Assembly: GCA_016786765.1 (NCBI GenBank)
Contig: JAEUUZ010000060.1
Coordinates: forward strand, 1 to 64,000
DNA length: 64,000 nucleotides
Source of the DNA: Chitinophagales bacterium
Lineage (GTDB): Bacteria; Bacteroidota; Bacteroidia; Chitinophagales; LD1
Direction: 5' to 3'
The notes beneath the pieces are model-generated. The model did no database searches and was not told the origin of the DNA. It saw only the letters and a list, made by a program, of their open reading frames with translations. This document shows positions 33,342-41,927 of this stretch, in pieces (the first letter of the stretch is position 1; each line of letters starts with the position of its first letter). The position numbers were made by a program, and so were the translations under genes.

Positions 33342-34475
33342 ATGCTCAGCTATTGGGAGAAGTCTTCTTTTTTGAATTATGATGTGATTATTATTGGCTC
33401 TGGGATTGTTGGTCTGTCTACAGCCATATCTTTAAAAGAGAAACAACCTTCGTTATCAGTAGCCATATTGGAGCGCGCCATATTGCCTTCCGGAGCAAGT
33501 ACGAAGAATGCCGGTTTTGCTTGTATAGGCAGCTTAACGGAGATCTTAGACGATTTAAAATCAATGACAGAAGCAGAAGTTTTGGAACTGGTTCAATTGC
33601 GAAAAAACGGATTAACACGTTTACGCAATAGACTTGGCGATAATGCGATGTGTTACTGCGCCAACGGCAGTCATGAATTGATTTTCGAGAAAGATATTGA
33701 CGCACTTAACCAACTGGAAGCCGTTAACAACATGTTGTTCCCTTTGTTACAAGATAATGCATTTGCATTGGCGAACAGTAAGTTGGAGACCTTTCGCTTT
33801 CAGGGTGTTTCAGCATTAATAGAAAACCGATTGGAAGGCGAAATCGATTCCGGGAAAACAATGCGTGCGTTAATGGACAAAGCACTGTTGTTGGGCATAC
33901 AATTACTCACCGGTTGTTTTGTAGAAACATTTGAAGAAGAAACCAAAGGTGTTGCTGTTTTTGTTAAGCATGGTGTATTAAATGAAGTTATTCGCTTTCA
34001 TGCAAAGCAATTGGTCGTATGTACGAATGCATTTGCCAAAACATTTTTTCCGGAAGAAGATATTCGTCCGGGTAGAGGACAGATTTTAATCACAAAACCC
34101 ATCGATAACTTAAAATTGAAAGGAGTTTTTCATTTCGATGAAGGGTATTATTATTTCAGAGAAGTTAATGGGAGAGTACTTTTTGGAGGCGGACGAAATA
34201 TGGATTTTAACGAAGAAGAAACAACAGAATTTGAGTACAACGAAACTATTTTGGACAACTTAGTTGAAAAACTACATACCATAATTTTACCGCAAACACC
34301 ATTTGAAATTGATTATGCTTGGACAGGCATTATGGCCTTTGGTGATACCAAATATCCAATCATCAAACGCGTATCGGAACATGTATATGCGGGAGTTCGC
34401 ATGGGAGGAATGGGCGTGGCGATAGGAAGTGAAGTAGGAGAGGTATTAGCCGAAAAAATAGTTGCAGGCTTATAA
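33342..34475 (+). CDS. FAD-dependent oxidoreductase (DAO/glycine-oxidase family)
   Basis: A 377-residue flavoenzyme. The dinucleotide-binding motif is YDVIIIGSGIVGLSTAISLK near residue 13, ILERAILPSGASTKNAGFA binds the adenosine and flavin, and the C-terminal AGVRMGGMGVAIGSEVGEVL completes the FAD site. This is the D-amino-acid oxidase/glycine oxidase/glycerol-3-phosphate dehydrogenase superfamily; GASTKNAGFACIGS is typical of small amine or amino-acid oxidases. Substrate unknown. It is 65 bases upstream of a T9SS-secreted protein gene. Confidence 0.85.
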   Translation: MLSYWEKSSFLNYDVIIIGSGIVGLSTAISLKEKQPSLSVAILERAILPSGASTKNAGFACIGSLTEILDDLKSMTEAEVLELVQLRKNGLTRLRNRLGDNAMCYCANGSHELIFEKDIDALNQLEAVNNMLFPLLQDNAFALANSKLETFRFQGVSALIENRLEGEIDSGKTMRALMDKALLLGIQLLTGCFVETFEEETKGVAVFVKHGVLNEVIRFHAKQLVVCTNAFAKTFFPEEDIRPGRGQILITKPIDNLKLKGVFHFDEGYYYFREVNGRVLFGGGRNMDFNEEETTEFEYNETILDNLVEKLHTIILPQTPFEIDYAWTGIMAFGDTKYPIIKRVSEHVYAGVRMGGMGVAIGSEVGEVLAEKIVAGL

Positions 34476-34540
34476 CTTTATTTGTATATTGTATGGAAAA
34501 TGAAGCATACACACATCTCATTACTATTAAATCAAAAATT

Positions 34541-35335
34541 ATGAGAACATTAATCCTCTTATTCACCATTATTGCCTTACAGGCATCTGCTACATCGCCT
34601 ACTTTGCAAATCTTAAATGCTAAAGAACTTAAACAGTTGGATCTAACCGGTAAGTTTGCAGGCAAACGTTTCCAATATACAGCCGATCAAAAGAATGTTA
34701 TGCAAACGTTCATTTATGAATTCAATTTAAAACAAGATGGAAATATTATTAGTGGAACTTCTACAATTATTAATGACAATGGCGACTATGCCGATATGTT
34801 GTTGCGCGGTTCTATTGTAGGCGATAAAGTGTACTTCGAAGAATACAGTATTAAAAGCGAGATAAAGCCTGATGCAAAGGTATGGTGCTTTAAGAGTGGT
34901 GCTTTGAACATTCGTAAAGATGAATTCGGTAATATTAAATTGATAGGTGCAACGCCAAGTTTAATTCCTGAATATTACTACACTTGTACCGGTGGATATA
35001 CTGATTTAACGCGTAGTGAAAGTGCAGAAACAGTTGCTGCTATTAGCGATGAGAATCGTTTGCAAAATGCTGACGAGATGCGTTTTACTGTTTTCCCTAA
35101 TCCTTTTTTAGAAAAAACTTCAGTACAATACAAACTTAATGCTGATGCAAAGGTGTCGTTAGAAATCTTAGATATTTTAGGTCAACGCATTGCATTGTTA
35201 GAGAACAATGTTTCAAAAGCTGCAGGAGATTATACAGTTGGCTATCAGAAAAATGAGGTGAATGCGGGAATTTACATCGCAAAACTTACCGTAAATGGAG
35301 AAGTGTTTTCACAACAAATTGTACAGGTGAAGTAA
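34541..35335 (+). CDS. Secreted protein with T9SS type A sorting domain
   Basis: Start at 34541 (MRTLILLFTIIALQASATS, signal peptide), rather than at 34493, gives 264 residues. The N-terminal 165 residues form an uncharacterised beta-rich domain (LDLTGKFAGKRFQYTAD). The last 80 residues are a T9SS type A domain: FTVFPNPFLEKTSVQYKL, VSLEILDILGQRI, NAGIYIAKLTVNGEVFSQQI. It is therefore exported across the outer membrane by the type IX system and probably surface-attached. Confidence 0.85.
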   Translation: MRTLILLFTIIALQASATSPTLQILNAKELKQLDLTGKFAGKRFQYTADQKNVMQTFIYEFNLKQDGNIISGTSTIINDNGDYADMLLRGSIVGDKVYFEEYSIKSEIKPDAKVWCFKSGALNIRKDEFGNIKLIGATPSLIPEYYYTCTGGYTDLTRSESAETVAAISDENRLQNADEMRFTVFPNPFLEKTSVQYKLNADAKVSLEILDILGQRIALLENNVSKAAGDYTVGYQKNEVNAGIYIAKLTVNGEVFSQQIVQVK

Positions 35336-35375
35336 ACTCTGATTTTCTACAAATACCTTAGCGCATTAAATTTTC

Positions 35376-36650
35376 ATGGAATTACTCAATCGGTTGGTCT
35401 CTCTTTTTGCTATGCCACAACAACCAATTGATGAATCATTTATTGCAGGTAGTAGACATTTTTGTATGATGCCATTTGTGCATATACATATTACGCAATA
35501 TGGTACGGTTACCCCTTGTTGTCAAACGCCTTGGCAAGAAAACCAGGCATTCGGCAATATCAATACACAAACAATTGCTGAAATATGGCAAGGAAAGGCA
35601 ATTCAAGATTTTCGTTCAACAATGCGACAAGATTTGCCGGATGCACGATGTGCTCGATGCTATGGTAAAGAAGAAGCCGGACTTTACAGTTTGCGTAAGT
35701 CGGCTAATACCGATTACTTGCATCATATACAGCGTGTAAATCAAGTCAGTGTTCCATATTCTCCTGTTTACTTCGATGTTCGATTTTCTAATTTTTGTAA
35801 TTTTCGATGTCGAATTTGCGGCCCTTGGTCGAGCAGTAAGTGGTTTAATGAAGCAGAAGAACTAGGTCTATCTGGGAAAGGACTTCGTTTATCGACTGCC
35901 ATTAACGATGAGCCGGCTTTTTTCAAAGATTTTGAACAGTACATTGGAAGTGTAGAGGAAATTTATTTTGCAGGAGGAGAACCTTTGTTAATGGAACAGC
36001 ACTATACTTTGTTAGATTTATTATTGGCACATAGAAAAACAGACGTATTGCTGCGTTACAATACTAATTTCTCCACGTTTAGCTATAAAGGGAAATCAAT
36101 ATTCGATTATTGGAAGAAGTTCACTAATGTTTTTATCTGCGCTAGTTTAGATGGAACAGATAAGCGTGGCGAATATCAACGCAAAGAACAAGTATGGAGT
36201 GAAGTGGTTAAACATATACAAACCATTCGTGCGGAATGTCCGTATATCGATTTTATGATAGCGCCCACTGTAAATGTATTCAGCGCCTTTCATCTTCCTG
36301 ATTTTCATCGTGAATGGGTAGAAAAGGGCTGGATTGATGTAAGCGAGTTTTTTCCGAGTGTATTGGAAGAACCTAAAATGTATAACATTAAGATTTTTCC
36401 AACCGCATTGAAAGCCAAGCTGGCAATAAAGTATCGAGAGCACATACAGTGGGTCGCAGCTCAAACGACAACCGATCAAAGAGCCAAAACACTAATTTTG
36501 TCTGAGTTTGAGAGTTGTGTGCAATTTATGTTACAAGAAGATTTTTCTAGTGAAATCGAGTCGTTTAAGCAAACTACCTTCAAATTGGATGCCATGCGAA
36601 ACGAGTCGGTTGTAGAGGTGTTTCCGGAATTGAAACCCTTACTTGATTAA
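35376..36650 (+). CDS. Radical SAM protein with twitch/SPASM-like cysteine region
   Basis: A 424-residue enzyme. The radical SAM cluster is ligated by CxxxCxxC in SNFCNFRCRICGPWSSSKW (about residues 141-159). Before it lies an N-terminal auxiliary segment with TPCCQTPWQE and DARCARCYGKEE, resembling the twitch half of a SPASM domain placed at the N-terminus. Further radical SAM strands are EIYFAGGEPLLMEQHY and FICASLDGTDKRGEYQ. Family knowledge: twitch radical SAM enzymes modify peptides or nucleotidic/sugar substrates. No precursor-peptide gene was recognised nearby, so the substrate is unknown. Confidence 0.88.
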   Translation: MELLNRLVSLFAMPQQPIDESFIAGSRHFCMMPFVHIHITQYGTVTPCCQTPWQENQAFGNINTQTIAEIWQGKAIQDFRSTMRQDLPDARCARCYGKEEAGLYSLRKSANTDYLHHIQRVNQVSVPYSPVYFDVRFSNFCNFRCRICGPWSSSKWFNEAEELGLSGKGLRLSTAINDEPAFFKDFEQYIGSVEEIYFAGGEPLLMEQHYTLLDLLLAHRKTDVLLRYNTNFSTFSYKGKSIFDYWKKFTNVFICASLDGTDKRGEYQRKEQVWSEVVKHIQTIRAECPYIDFMIAPTVNVFSAFHLPDFHREWVEKGWIDVSEFFPSVLEEPKMYNIKIFPTALKAKLAIKYREHIQWVAAQTTTDQRAKTLILSEFESCVQFMLQEDFSSEIESFKQTTFKLDAMRNESVVEVFPELKPLLD

Positions 36651-38185
36651 AGTTTCAAGGCACATGCAATGCCGTCCATCGCAGCACTTACAATACCTCC
36701 TGCATAGCCTGCGCCTTCTCCACATGGAAAAAGGTTTTTGATTTGCGGATGGCGCAACGTTTCTTTATCGCGCGGAATACGTACCGGACTACTGGTTCTG
36801 CTTTCAACACCTACTACAATGGCTTCATTGGTTCTGTAGCCACGCATTTTTTTGCCAAAATCAATAAATCCTTCCCGCAATGTGTCGCTTACAAACTTAG
36901 GTAATACGGTGTTTAAATCGTAGGAAGTAAGTCCGGGTACATACGATGATTTGGGTAAATGCAACGATGTTTTCTTTTGAATAAAATCTTCCAAACGCTG
37001 TGCAGGTGCTTGTATCGAACCAACAACATTAAATGCCTTTTGCTCAATTTCGCTTTGAAAAGCTAATGCAGCTAACGGACCTTCTGCTTCATATTGTTGC
37101 CAGTTTTCCGGTTGAACTTGAACAACAATACCGCTGTTCGAAAACGGACCATTTCGAGCACTTGAACTCCAACCATTCACCACCGTTTCATGGTTGGCTG
37201 TTCCTGCGGGTGCAATTACACCCCCAGGGCACATACAAAACGAAAATACACCACGGCCTTTCACCTGAGATACCAAGCTATATGATGCAGGAGGTAAGAA
37301 TTTTCCACGCGATTCGCATTTGTATTGGATGCTGTCGATTAACTCTTGTGTATGCTCTACACGCACACCTAAAGCGAATGGCTTTGCTTCAATCAAAATA
37401 TTTTTGCGGTGCAGCAACTCAAAAATATCTCGGGCAGAGTGGCCTGTGGCGAGTATCACATCCTGACAAGGATATTCACTGCCATCGGTACATTGAATTA
37501 TTTTAATTTCATTATCCTTTAATACAAAATCACTCACTCGTTTTTCAAAATGAACTTCACCGCCAAATTCAATTATGGTTTTACGCATGTTTTCGATGAT
37601 ACGTGGCAATTTGTTGGTGCCTATATGCGGATGCGCTTCAATACCAATCTTTGCATCTGCTCCATGCTGAATGAAAATATTCAGCACCTTTTTGATGTCG
37701 CCCCGTTTACTGCTTCGGGTGTATAGTTTTCCATCGCTGTAGGTGCCTGCACCGCCTTCCCCAAAACAATAATTGCTGTCGGGGTCTATTTGTAGGGTTT
37801 TGTGAATGGCTGAAATATCAGAAATTCGATCTTTCACCGCCTTCCCACGTTCTAAAACTATTGGTTTTATACCTTGTTCCAAACATTGCAGTGCTGCAAA
37901 AATACCCGCAGGGCCAAAGCCAATGATATGGCATGTTTTAGCGCTATTGGGTTGTGTATAGTGAATGTTTTTATCGGCAGCAGTAACTGTTTCAGTGGCT
38001 TGAAAAACCCTTACCTTCAACAAAAAAACAATGGGATGTTTTCGGGCATCTAGCGATTTACGGAGTATTTCAACATGTTGTATTGATTCCGCAGTTATAT
38101 CTGATTGCTGGATTATTGCTTTGTGAATGGCATCTAAAGAATCCACTGATTCCGGTGTAATGCGGAGTTCGAGTTCTACTGGCAT
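36647..38185 (-). CDS. FAD-dependent dehydrogenase (COG2509-like)
   Basis: A 512-residue flavoprotein. The FAD motif is CHIIGFGPAGIFAALQCLEQG near residue 86, with CFGEGGAGTYSDGKLYTRS and the final LFPCGEGAGYAGGIVSAAMDGI. This exact set is characteristic of the uncharacterised FAD-dependent dehydrogenases of COG2509, widespread in bacteria and of unknown substrate. The N-terminal 80 residues (MPVELELRITPESVDSL) form a small leading domain also typical of the family. It overlaps the stop of the radical SAM gene by 4 bases in convergent orientation. Confidence 0.88.
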   Translation of the reverse strand: MPVELELRITPESVDSLDAIHKAIIQQSDITAESIQHVEILRKSLDARKHPIVFLLKVRVFQATETVTAADKNIHYTQPNSAKTCHIIGFGPAGIFAALQCLEQGIKPIVLERGKAVKDRISDISAIHKTLQIDPDSNYCFGEGGAGTYSDGKLYTRSSKRGDIKKVLNIFIQHGADAKIGIEAHPHIGTNKLPRIIENMRKTIIEFGGEVHFEKRVSDFVLKDNEIKIIQCTDGSEYPCQDVILATGHSARDIFELLHRKNILIEAKPFALGVRVEHTQELIDSIQYKCESRGKFLPPASYSLVSQVKGRGVFSFCMCPGGVIAPAGTANHETVVNGWSSSARNGPFSNSGIVVQVQPENWQQYEAEGPLAALAFQSEIEQKAFNVVGSIQAPAQRLEDFIQKKTSLHLPKSSYVPGLTSYDLNTVLPKFVSDTLREGFIDFGKKMRGYRTNEAIVVGVESRTSSPVRIPRDKETLRHPQIKNLFPCGEGAGYAGGIVSAAMDGIACALKL

Positions 38186-38244
38186 AATGTTAGGTTTTTA
38201 TCCTAAGAATAAACCGAAAGTAATGGATTTTTGGGAGACAATCT

Positions 38245-39332
38245 TTAAAATTTCAAACGATGCATATAGATGTTCGTTTTGCCGAGCTGCCCGCGTATCC
38301 AGTTTTTTGGATGTTTCGGATTGGAAGAATAATTAAACACGGCATATTCTTTTACACCTGTTTGCACAATACCGGCATAAGCATTATCTCCGGTGCTCGG
38401 GAAATCTAAAATAAGGTCGATGCGTTTATTCTCTTTATTGATTTTATAGAGCGATGTACATTTTCTAGTAAAGGAATAGCGAATCAGATTTCTGTTTCTA
38501 CTTTTAAAGCGGTTGGCTTTCCCATCTATATTTCTTCGGGCTATTAGATAGGTATCGTCACCTTCATTAAACAATAATGCACTGTCGTATTTATAATCAG
38601 TACGATAGAAAACCCATTTTGCCCAATTGTTCTTTTCTGCATGAAACAATGCGCCACCAAAGCCTTCAAATCTAATGTTCCCCATAGTTCACCATTAGAG
38701 TCGGCTATAAACTCGCCTTCTTCCGCAAAGTCTAAGTTACATTGCGCAGAGTCGGAGAGGGGTTTCCATTGCAATCCATTATCGCTTGTAAATAAGCGTA
38801 AATCGGAATGGTGCTCTTTGTTATACAAGTTTACTCCATAATAAGCCGACAAATAAAACGTTCCATTTATATTGCGCACTCGCCATGGCACATAGCCATC
38901 GAGTTCTTGATCGATGGGAGCTGTCCATACCGTAGAAGAAGTTTTTACCAATGCCCAAATTTTCTTGGGTTCAAACTTGAGTTTTTTTGAACCACCTTCA
39001 AAGAAGTAAAGGAACAGCGAATCTCCTTTTACACAAAATCGATGTTCACGAATATCGTTGCCAATACTAAGCGTGGTGTCTATATTGTAATCTTTTAAAT
39101 TGTTGGTTTTTAAAATAATGAGCCTTGTTTTTTTAGAGGCAAAATGGCTTGGTGCAGTTCTGAATGCTAAGTAATATTCGTTGTTGAAGGCTACTGCATC
39201 TAAGTTGTTATTCGCTTTTTGAACAGCAAGTGCAGGATTAGGATGGGCAATAATAGTGGTTGTTTCCGTAATTTTTTGCGCATAGTTGCTGAATGCGAGT
39301 AGTGAGCAAAAAAGCAAATAGTAGATTCTCAT
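38245..39332 (-). pseudogene. Secreted beta-propeller (sialidase-like) protein gene, interrupted by a frameshift
   Basis: Two frames together make one protein of about 362 residues. Frame 1 runs from 39332 (MRIYYLLFCSLLAFSNYAQK, signal peptide) through EHHSDLRLFTSDNGLQWKPL, an Asp-box-like segment, to GELWGT near 38680. Frame 2 begins directly there (RFEGFGGALFHAEKNNWAKW) and runs to 38245, ending NIYMHRLKF. One missing base around 38672-38682 restores continuity. Repeated aromatic/beta segments suggest a sialidase- or glycosidase-type propeller, but no catalytic set is certain. It is either a recent pseudogene, a sequencing or assembly error, or a programmed frameshift; the context GGAACATTAG offers no slippery run, making the last unlikely. 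Confidence 0.7.
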
Positions 39333-39345
39333 TTTCTAAAAAAAC

Positions 39346-39374
39346 AAAAAGCCAACAAGAATTTGTTGGCTTTT
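39346..39374 (-). terminator. Intrinsic terminator of the M43 protease gene
   Basis: AAAAGCCAACAA and TTGTTGGCTTTT pair around a short loop; read on the minus strand the stem is followed by a long T-run. It lies between the protease stop at 39396 and the start of the next minus-strand gene at 39332. Confidence 0.8.
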
Positions 39375-39395
39375 CAATTAAAGGCTAAAAGTTGA

Positions 39396-41519
39396 TTACT
39401 TAATAACGGTAAGTTTCTTTTGCGTAACAGAACCGTTTTCTTTTACACGAACAAAGTATATACCACTCGCATCAAACATTGTATTGTTTAACGCGATTTT
39501 AAATTCATTGTTGGTAACTACGCCATTGTATAGATTCTCAACCAATTTTCCGTCCATTGTATAAACAGCAACTTCAACTGTTTTTCCACTCATGTCTGCA
39601 ATAAACAAGGTAGAAGCAGTTTGCATAGGATTTGGAAACAAGGTAACTTGTTGAGATAAGTCAGTATTGTTTTCAATTCCTGTTGTATAGCCACCTACGT
39701 TCCAATTGTCTAGGTAAAAATTATTCGTTCTATCCGCTGCTTTTACCCAAATTTTAAACTGTACACCTGCTGTTTGAAATCCTGAAGTTAGTGGGAAAGA
39801 AATGCTTTTCCAGTATTCTGATGTAGTCCCTGGTGTATAAGGAGCACCTTCTAAAATCCCTGCATTGACAATGGTTGGTCCACCTCTTCTTAAAACAGGC
39901 GTCCATGTTAATCCGCAGTTTTTGCTAGCGTAAACTACAATTGAATCTCGTCTTGCATCGCTAGTTTCTGTAAGATAATTCGTATTCATTGTTGCCAAAG
40001 AATAGTCAAACGAAATGGTTTGTGTAGATGAAGACGTTAAATCCATCACAGGTGTAATTACCTCGTCAATATCACCCGGAAGTGATTTGTATAACTCCAA
40101 TTTCATACAGCCATTTCCTCCTTTTCCGGTATTGGCTGCATAGCTCCATTTCGAGTTGTTTCTATCGTAGTTAAATCCAATCCAGTCATTCACTACGCTT
40201 GGACTATTGAATGCTTCAAAATAGGGTCCTTCAGGTAAAGCATCACCTGACTGAATATAAACTGCCTCAGTAGAAGTATACGAATTCGATCCATTAGCAT
40301 TTTCAGCTTTAAGGGTAATGGTTTTCCAGCCCGGAGTGCTGAAAGTAACTGTCGGATCTTTCAAGTTTGACGTAGAAATGTCTGCATCAGCAGGAAATGT
40401 CCACGTATAATCGATAAGGTCAGAATTATAAGAAGCGTTAATGAATTTAACAGCATCTCCAACACAAGCTACATGACGCAAAGTGCCAAACATAGCTATA
40501 GGAACTGTAAGAGGTGGATTCGGATCATCAACTCCGGTTAGCGTTTGGTTAGCCTCCGACCATAGATTATTTCTTCCGGCAATAGGACTAGTAATTGCAG
40601 CCTCTGTTCTTCCTTGTTGATCAGTCGTAAACATCATACTGCAATAAGAATATTCCATGAAGTTTTGAATGTTTTCAATCACACCTGTTTGGCAAATTTT
40701 ACCCGGTTTTTGACTGCATGATAAATGGCCTTGCGTTATAGGGGTATCATCCACATTGTCATCGCCACAAGCCACTTCCGGGTTATTGTCAAATCCCCAA
40801 GTGTGCGGAAGGTTGAGCCAGTGACCTACCTCGTGTGTTAGGGCTCTACTTCTTGTTCCATTTGAAGTACCAATGCTTCCAATATAATCATCCAAAATGA
40901 TAATGCCATCCATTGCATAATTGGCTTGTTCTACTGCAACAGAACTTGGGAAGTAAGCATATCCTGCCACTCCATCGCGCATTCTTGAAACAACCCAAAC
41001 ATTCAAATATTGTTCGCGTGGCCAGCGGTTTAACTTCGACCAATCAGTACCTGCATTCGTTTGAACAGAATAGATGTGTTCGATACCCGTTGTAGGATTG
41101 CCTTGGGGATCCTTTTTGGCCAAACGGAATTCAATTTTCATATCAGCAATCATATTTTTAAATGCTGGATGAACAGCTGAAGTATCCGGATTAGAACGAC
41201 TGTAATCTAAGTTCAAAATTCGCATTTGATCCAATACCTGGGCATCGGTAATGTTTTCGCTCCCTAGATTGTGGATAATATGGAAAACAATAGGTATGAT
41301 ATAAGGATAAGGTGCTGTTCTTGAATTTTTACCTGCTTTTTTTGCGGCAATAAAATCTCTAGTATACTGCTCAAACATTTGTTCTGTTTGCAGAATAGAG
41401 GGGTTTTCTTGAATCAAACGCTGGCGTTGGATATGTTGTCCACATGTAAATTCCGATTGTGCCGAAATTTTTCCGATGAAGAAACTAAAAACCGCAAGAG
41501 CAATTGTAATTTTTTTCAT
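39396..41519 (-). CDS. M43-type (cytophagalysin-like) zinc metalloprotease with T9SS sorting domain
   Basis: A 707-residue secreted protease. After the signal peptide (MKKITIALAVFSFFIGKISAQ) and a propeptide comes the catalytic domain with the zinc motif HEVGHWLNLPHTWG (HExxHxxxxxH) and a Met-turn region MEYSYCSMMFT, as in M43 pappalysins. A PKD domain (about residues 345-425, YTWTFPADADIST), a galactose-binding/MAM-like beta region (430-620, NFYLDNWNVGGYTTG) and a T9SS type A domain (VTLFPNPMQTASTLF, YFVRVKENGSVTQKKLTVIK) follow. It is therefore exported by the type IX system and should degrade extracellular protein. Downstream of a small Cys-rich lipoprotein gene. Confidence 0.92.
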   Translation of the reverse strand: MKKITIALAVFSFFIGKISAQSEFTCGQHIQRQRLIQENPSILQTEQMFEQYTRDFIAAKKAGKNSRTAPYPYIIPIVFHIIHNLGSENITDAQVLDQMRILNLDYSRSNPDTSAVHPAFKNMIADMKIEFRLAKKDPQGNPTTGIEHIYSVQTNAGTDWSKLNRWPREQYLNVWVVSRMRDGVAGYAYFPSSVAVEQANYAMDGIIILDDYIGSIGTSNGTRSRALTHEVGHWLNLPHTWGFDNNPEVACGDDNVDDTPITQGHLSCSQKPGKICQTGVIENIQNFMEYSYCSMMFTTDQQGRTEAAITSPIAGRNNLWSEANQTLTGVDDPNPPLTVPIAMFGTLRHVACVGDAVKFINASYNSDLIDYTWTFPADADISTSNLKDPTVTFSTPGWKTITLKAENANGSNSYTSTEAVYIQSGDALPEGPYFEAFNSPSVVNDWIGFNYDRNNSKWSYAANTGKGGNGCMKLELYKSLPGDIDEVITPVMDLTSSSTQTISFDYSLATMNTNYLTETSDARRDSIVVYASKNCGLTWTPVLRRGGPTIVNAGILEGAPYTPGTTSEYWKSISFPLTSGFQTAGVQFKIWVKAADRTNNFYLDNWNVGGYTTGIENNTDLSQQVTLFPNPMQTASTLFIADMSGKTVEVAVYTMDGKLVENLYNGVVTNNEFKIALNNTMFDASGIYFVRVKENGSVTQKKLTVIK

Positions 41520-41548
41520 TTTTGCTGAGTTAAGTTTAAACGTTAAAA

Positions 41549-41773
41549 TTATTTAGAAGTACAAGTGTAGCCATTGTCTTCATATGATTTTATAGCAATG
41601 TTATTTAACGCGCCATTTCCTTCTTTACCATTATTGCAGGCATCAAAACTGAACGATTGAGTAGTGTCAACTCCATTCACTGTAATAGTATTCTGTTTTG
41701 TGCATACATAGCATTTTTTACAAGAACTGAATACAAGCAAAAAAGCAACAAGACCGGTCAATAAAATTCTCAT
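41549..41773 (-). CDS. Small cysteine-rich lipoprotein
   Basis: A 74-residue protein with signal MRILLTGLVAFLLVFSSC (lipidated Cys18) followed by KKCYVCTKQN and two more cysteines (FDACNNG, GYTCTSK). Small lipoproteins starting SCKKCYxC are frequent in Bacteroidota; four cysteines could form two disulfides. Function unknown. It is 29 bases upstream of the M43 protease on the same strand, so they may be co-expressed. Confidence 0.8.
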   Translation of the reverse strand: MRILLTGLVAFLLVFSSCKKCYVCTKQNTITVNGVDTTQSFSFDACNNGKEGNGALNNIAIKSYEDNGYTCTSK

Positions 41774-41927
41774 GAGACTGATTATTTGAATGTTTAAGGT
41801 TAAAAATTTGCTGATAAATATAGGCTTTTTTTTTCGATAATGCTATTTTGAATTTAAAAAACAACCAAACCAACAATTTTGTTCTAAATTAAACAATTAG
41901 TATAGGGGAAATCAATATTTTAGCCAC

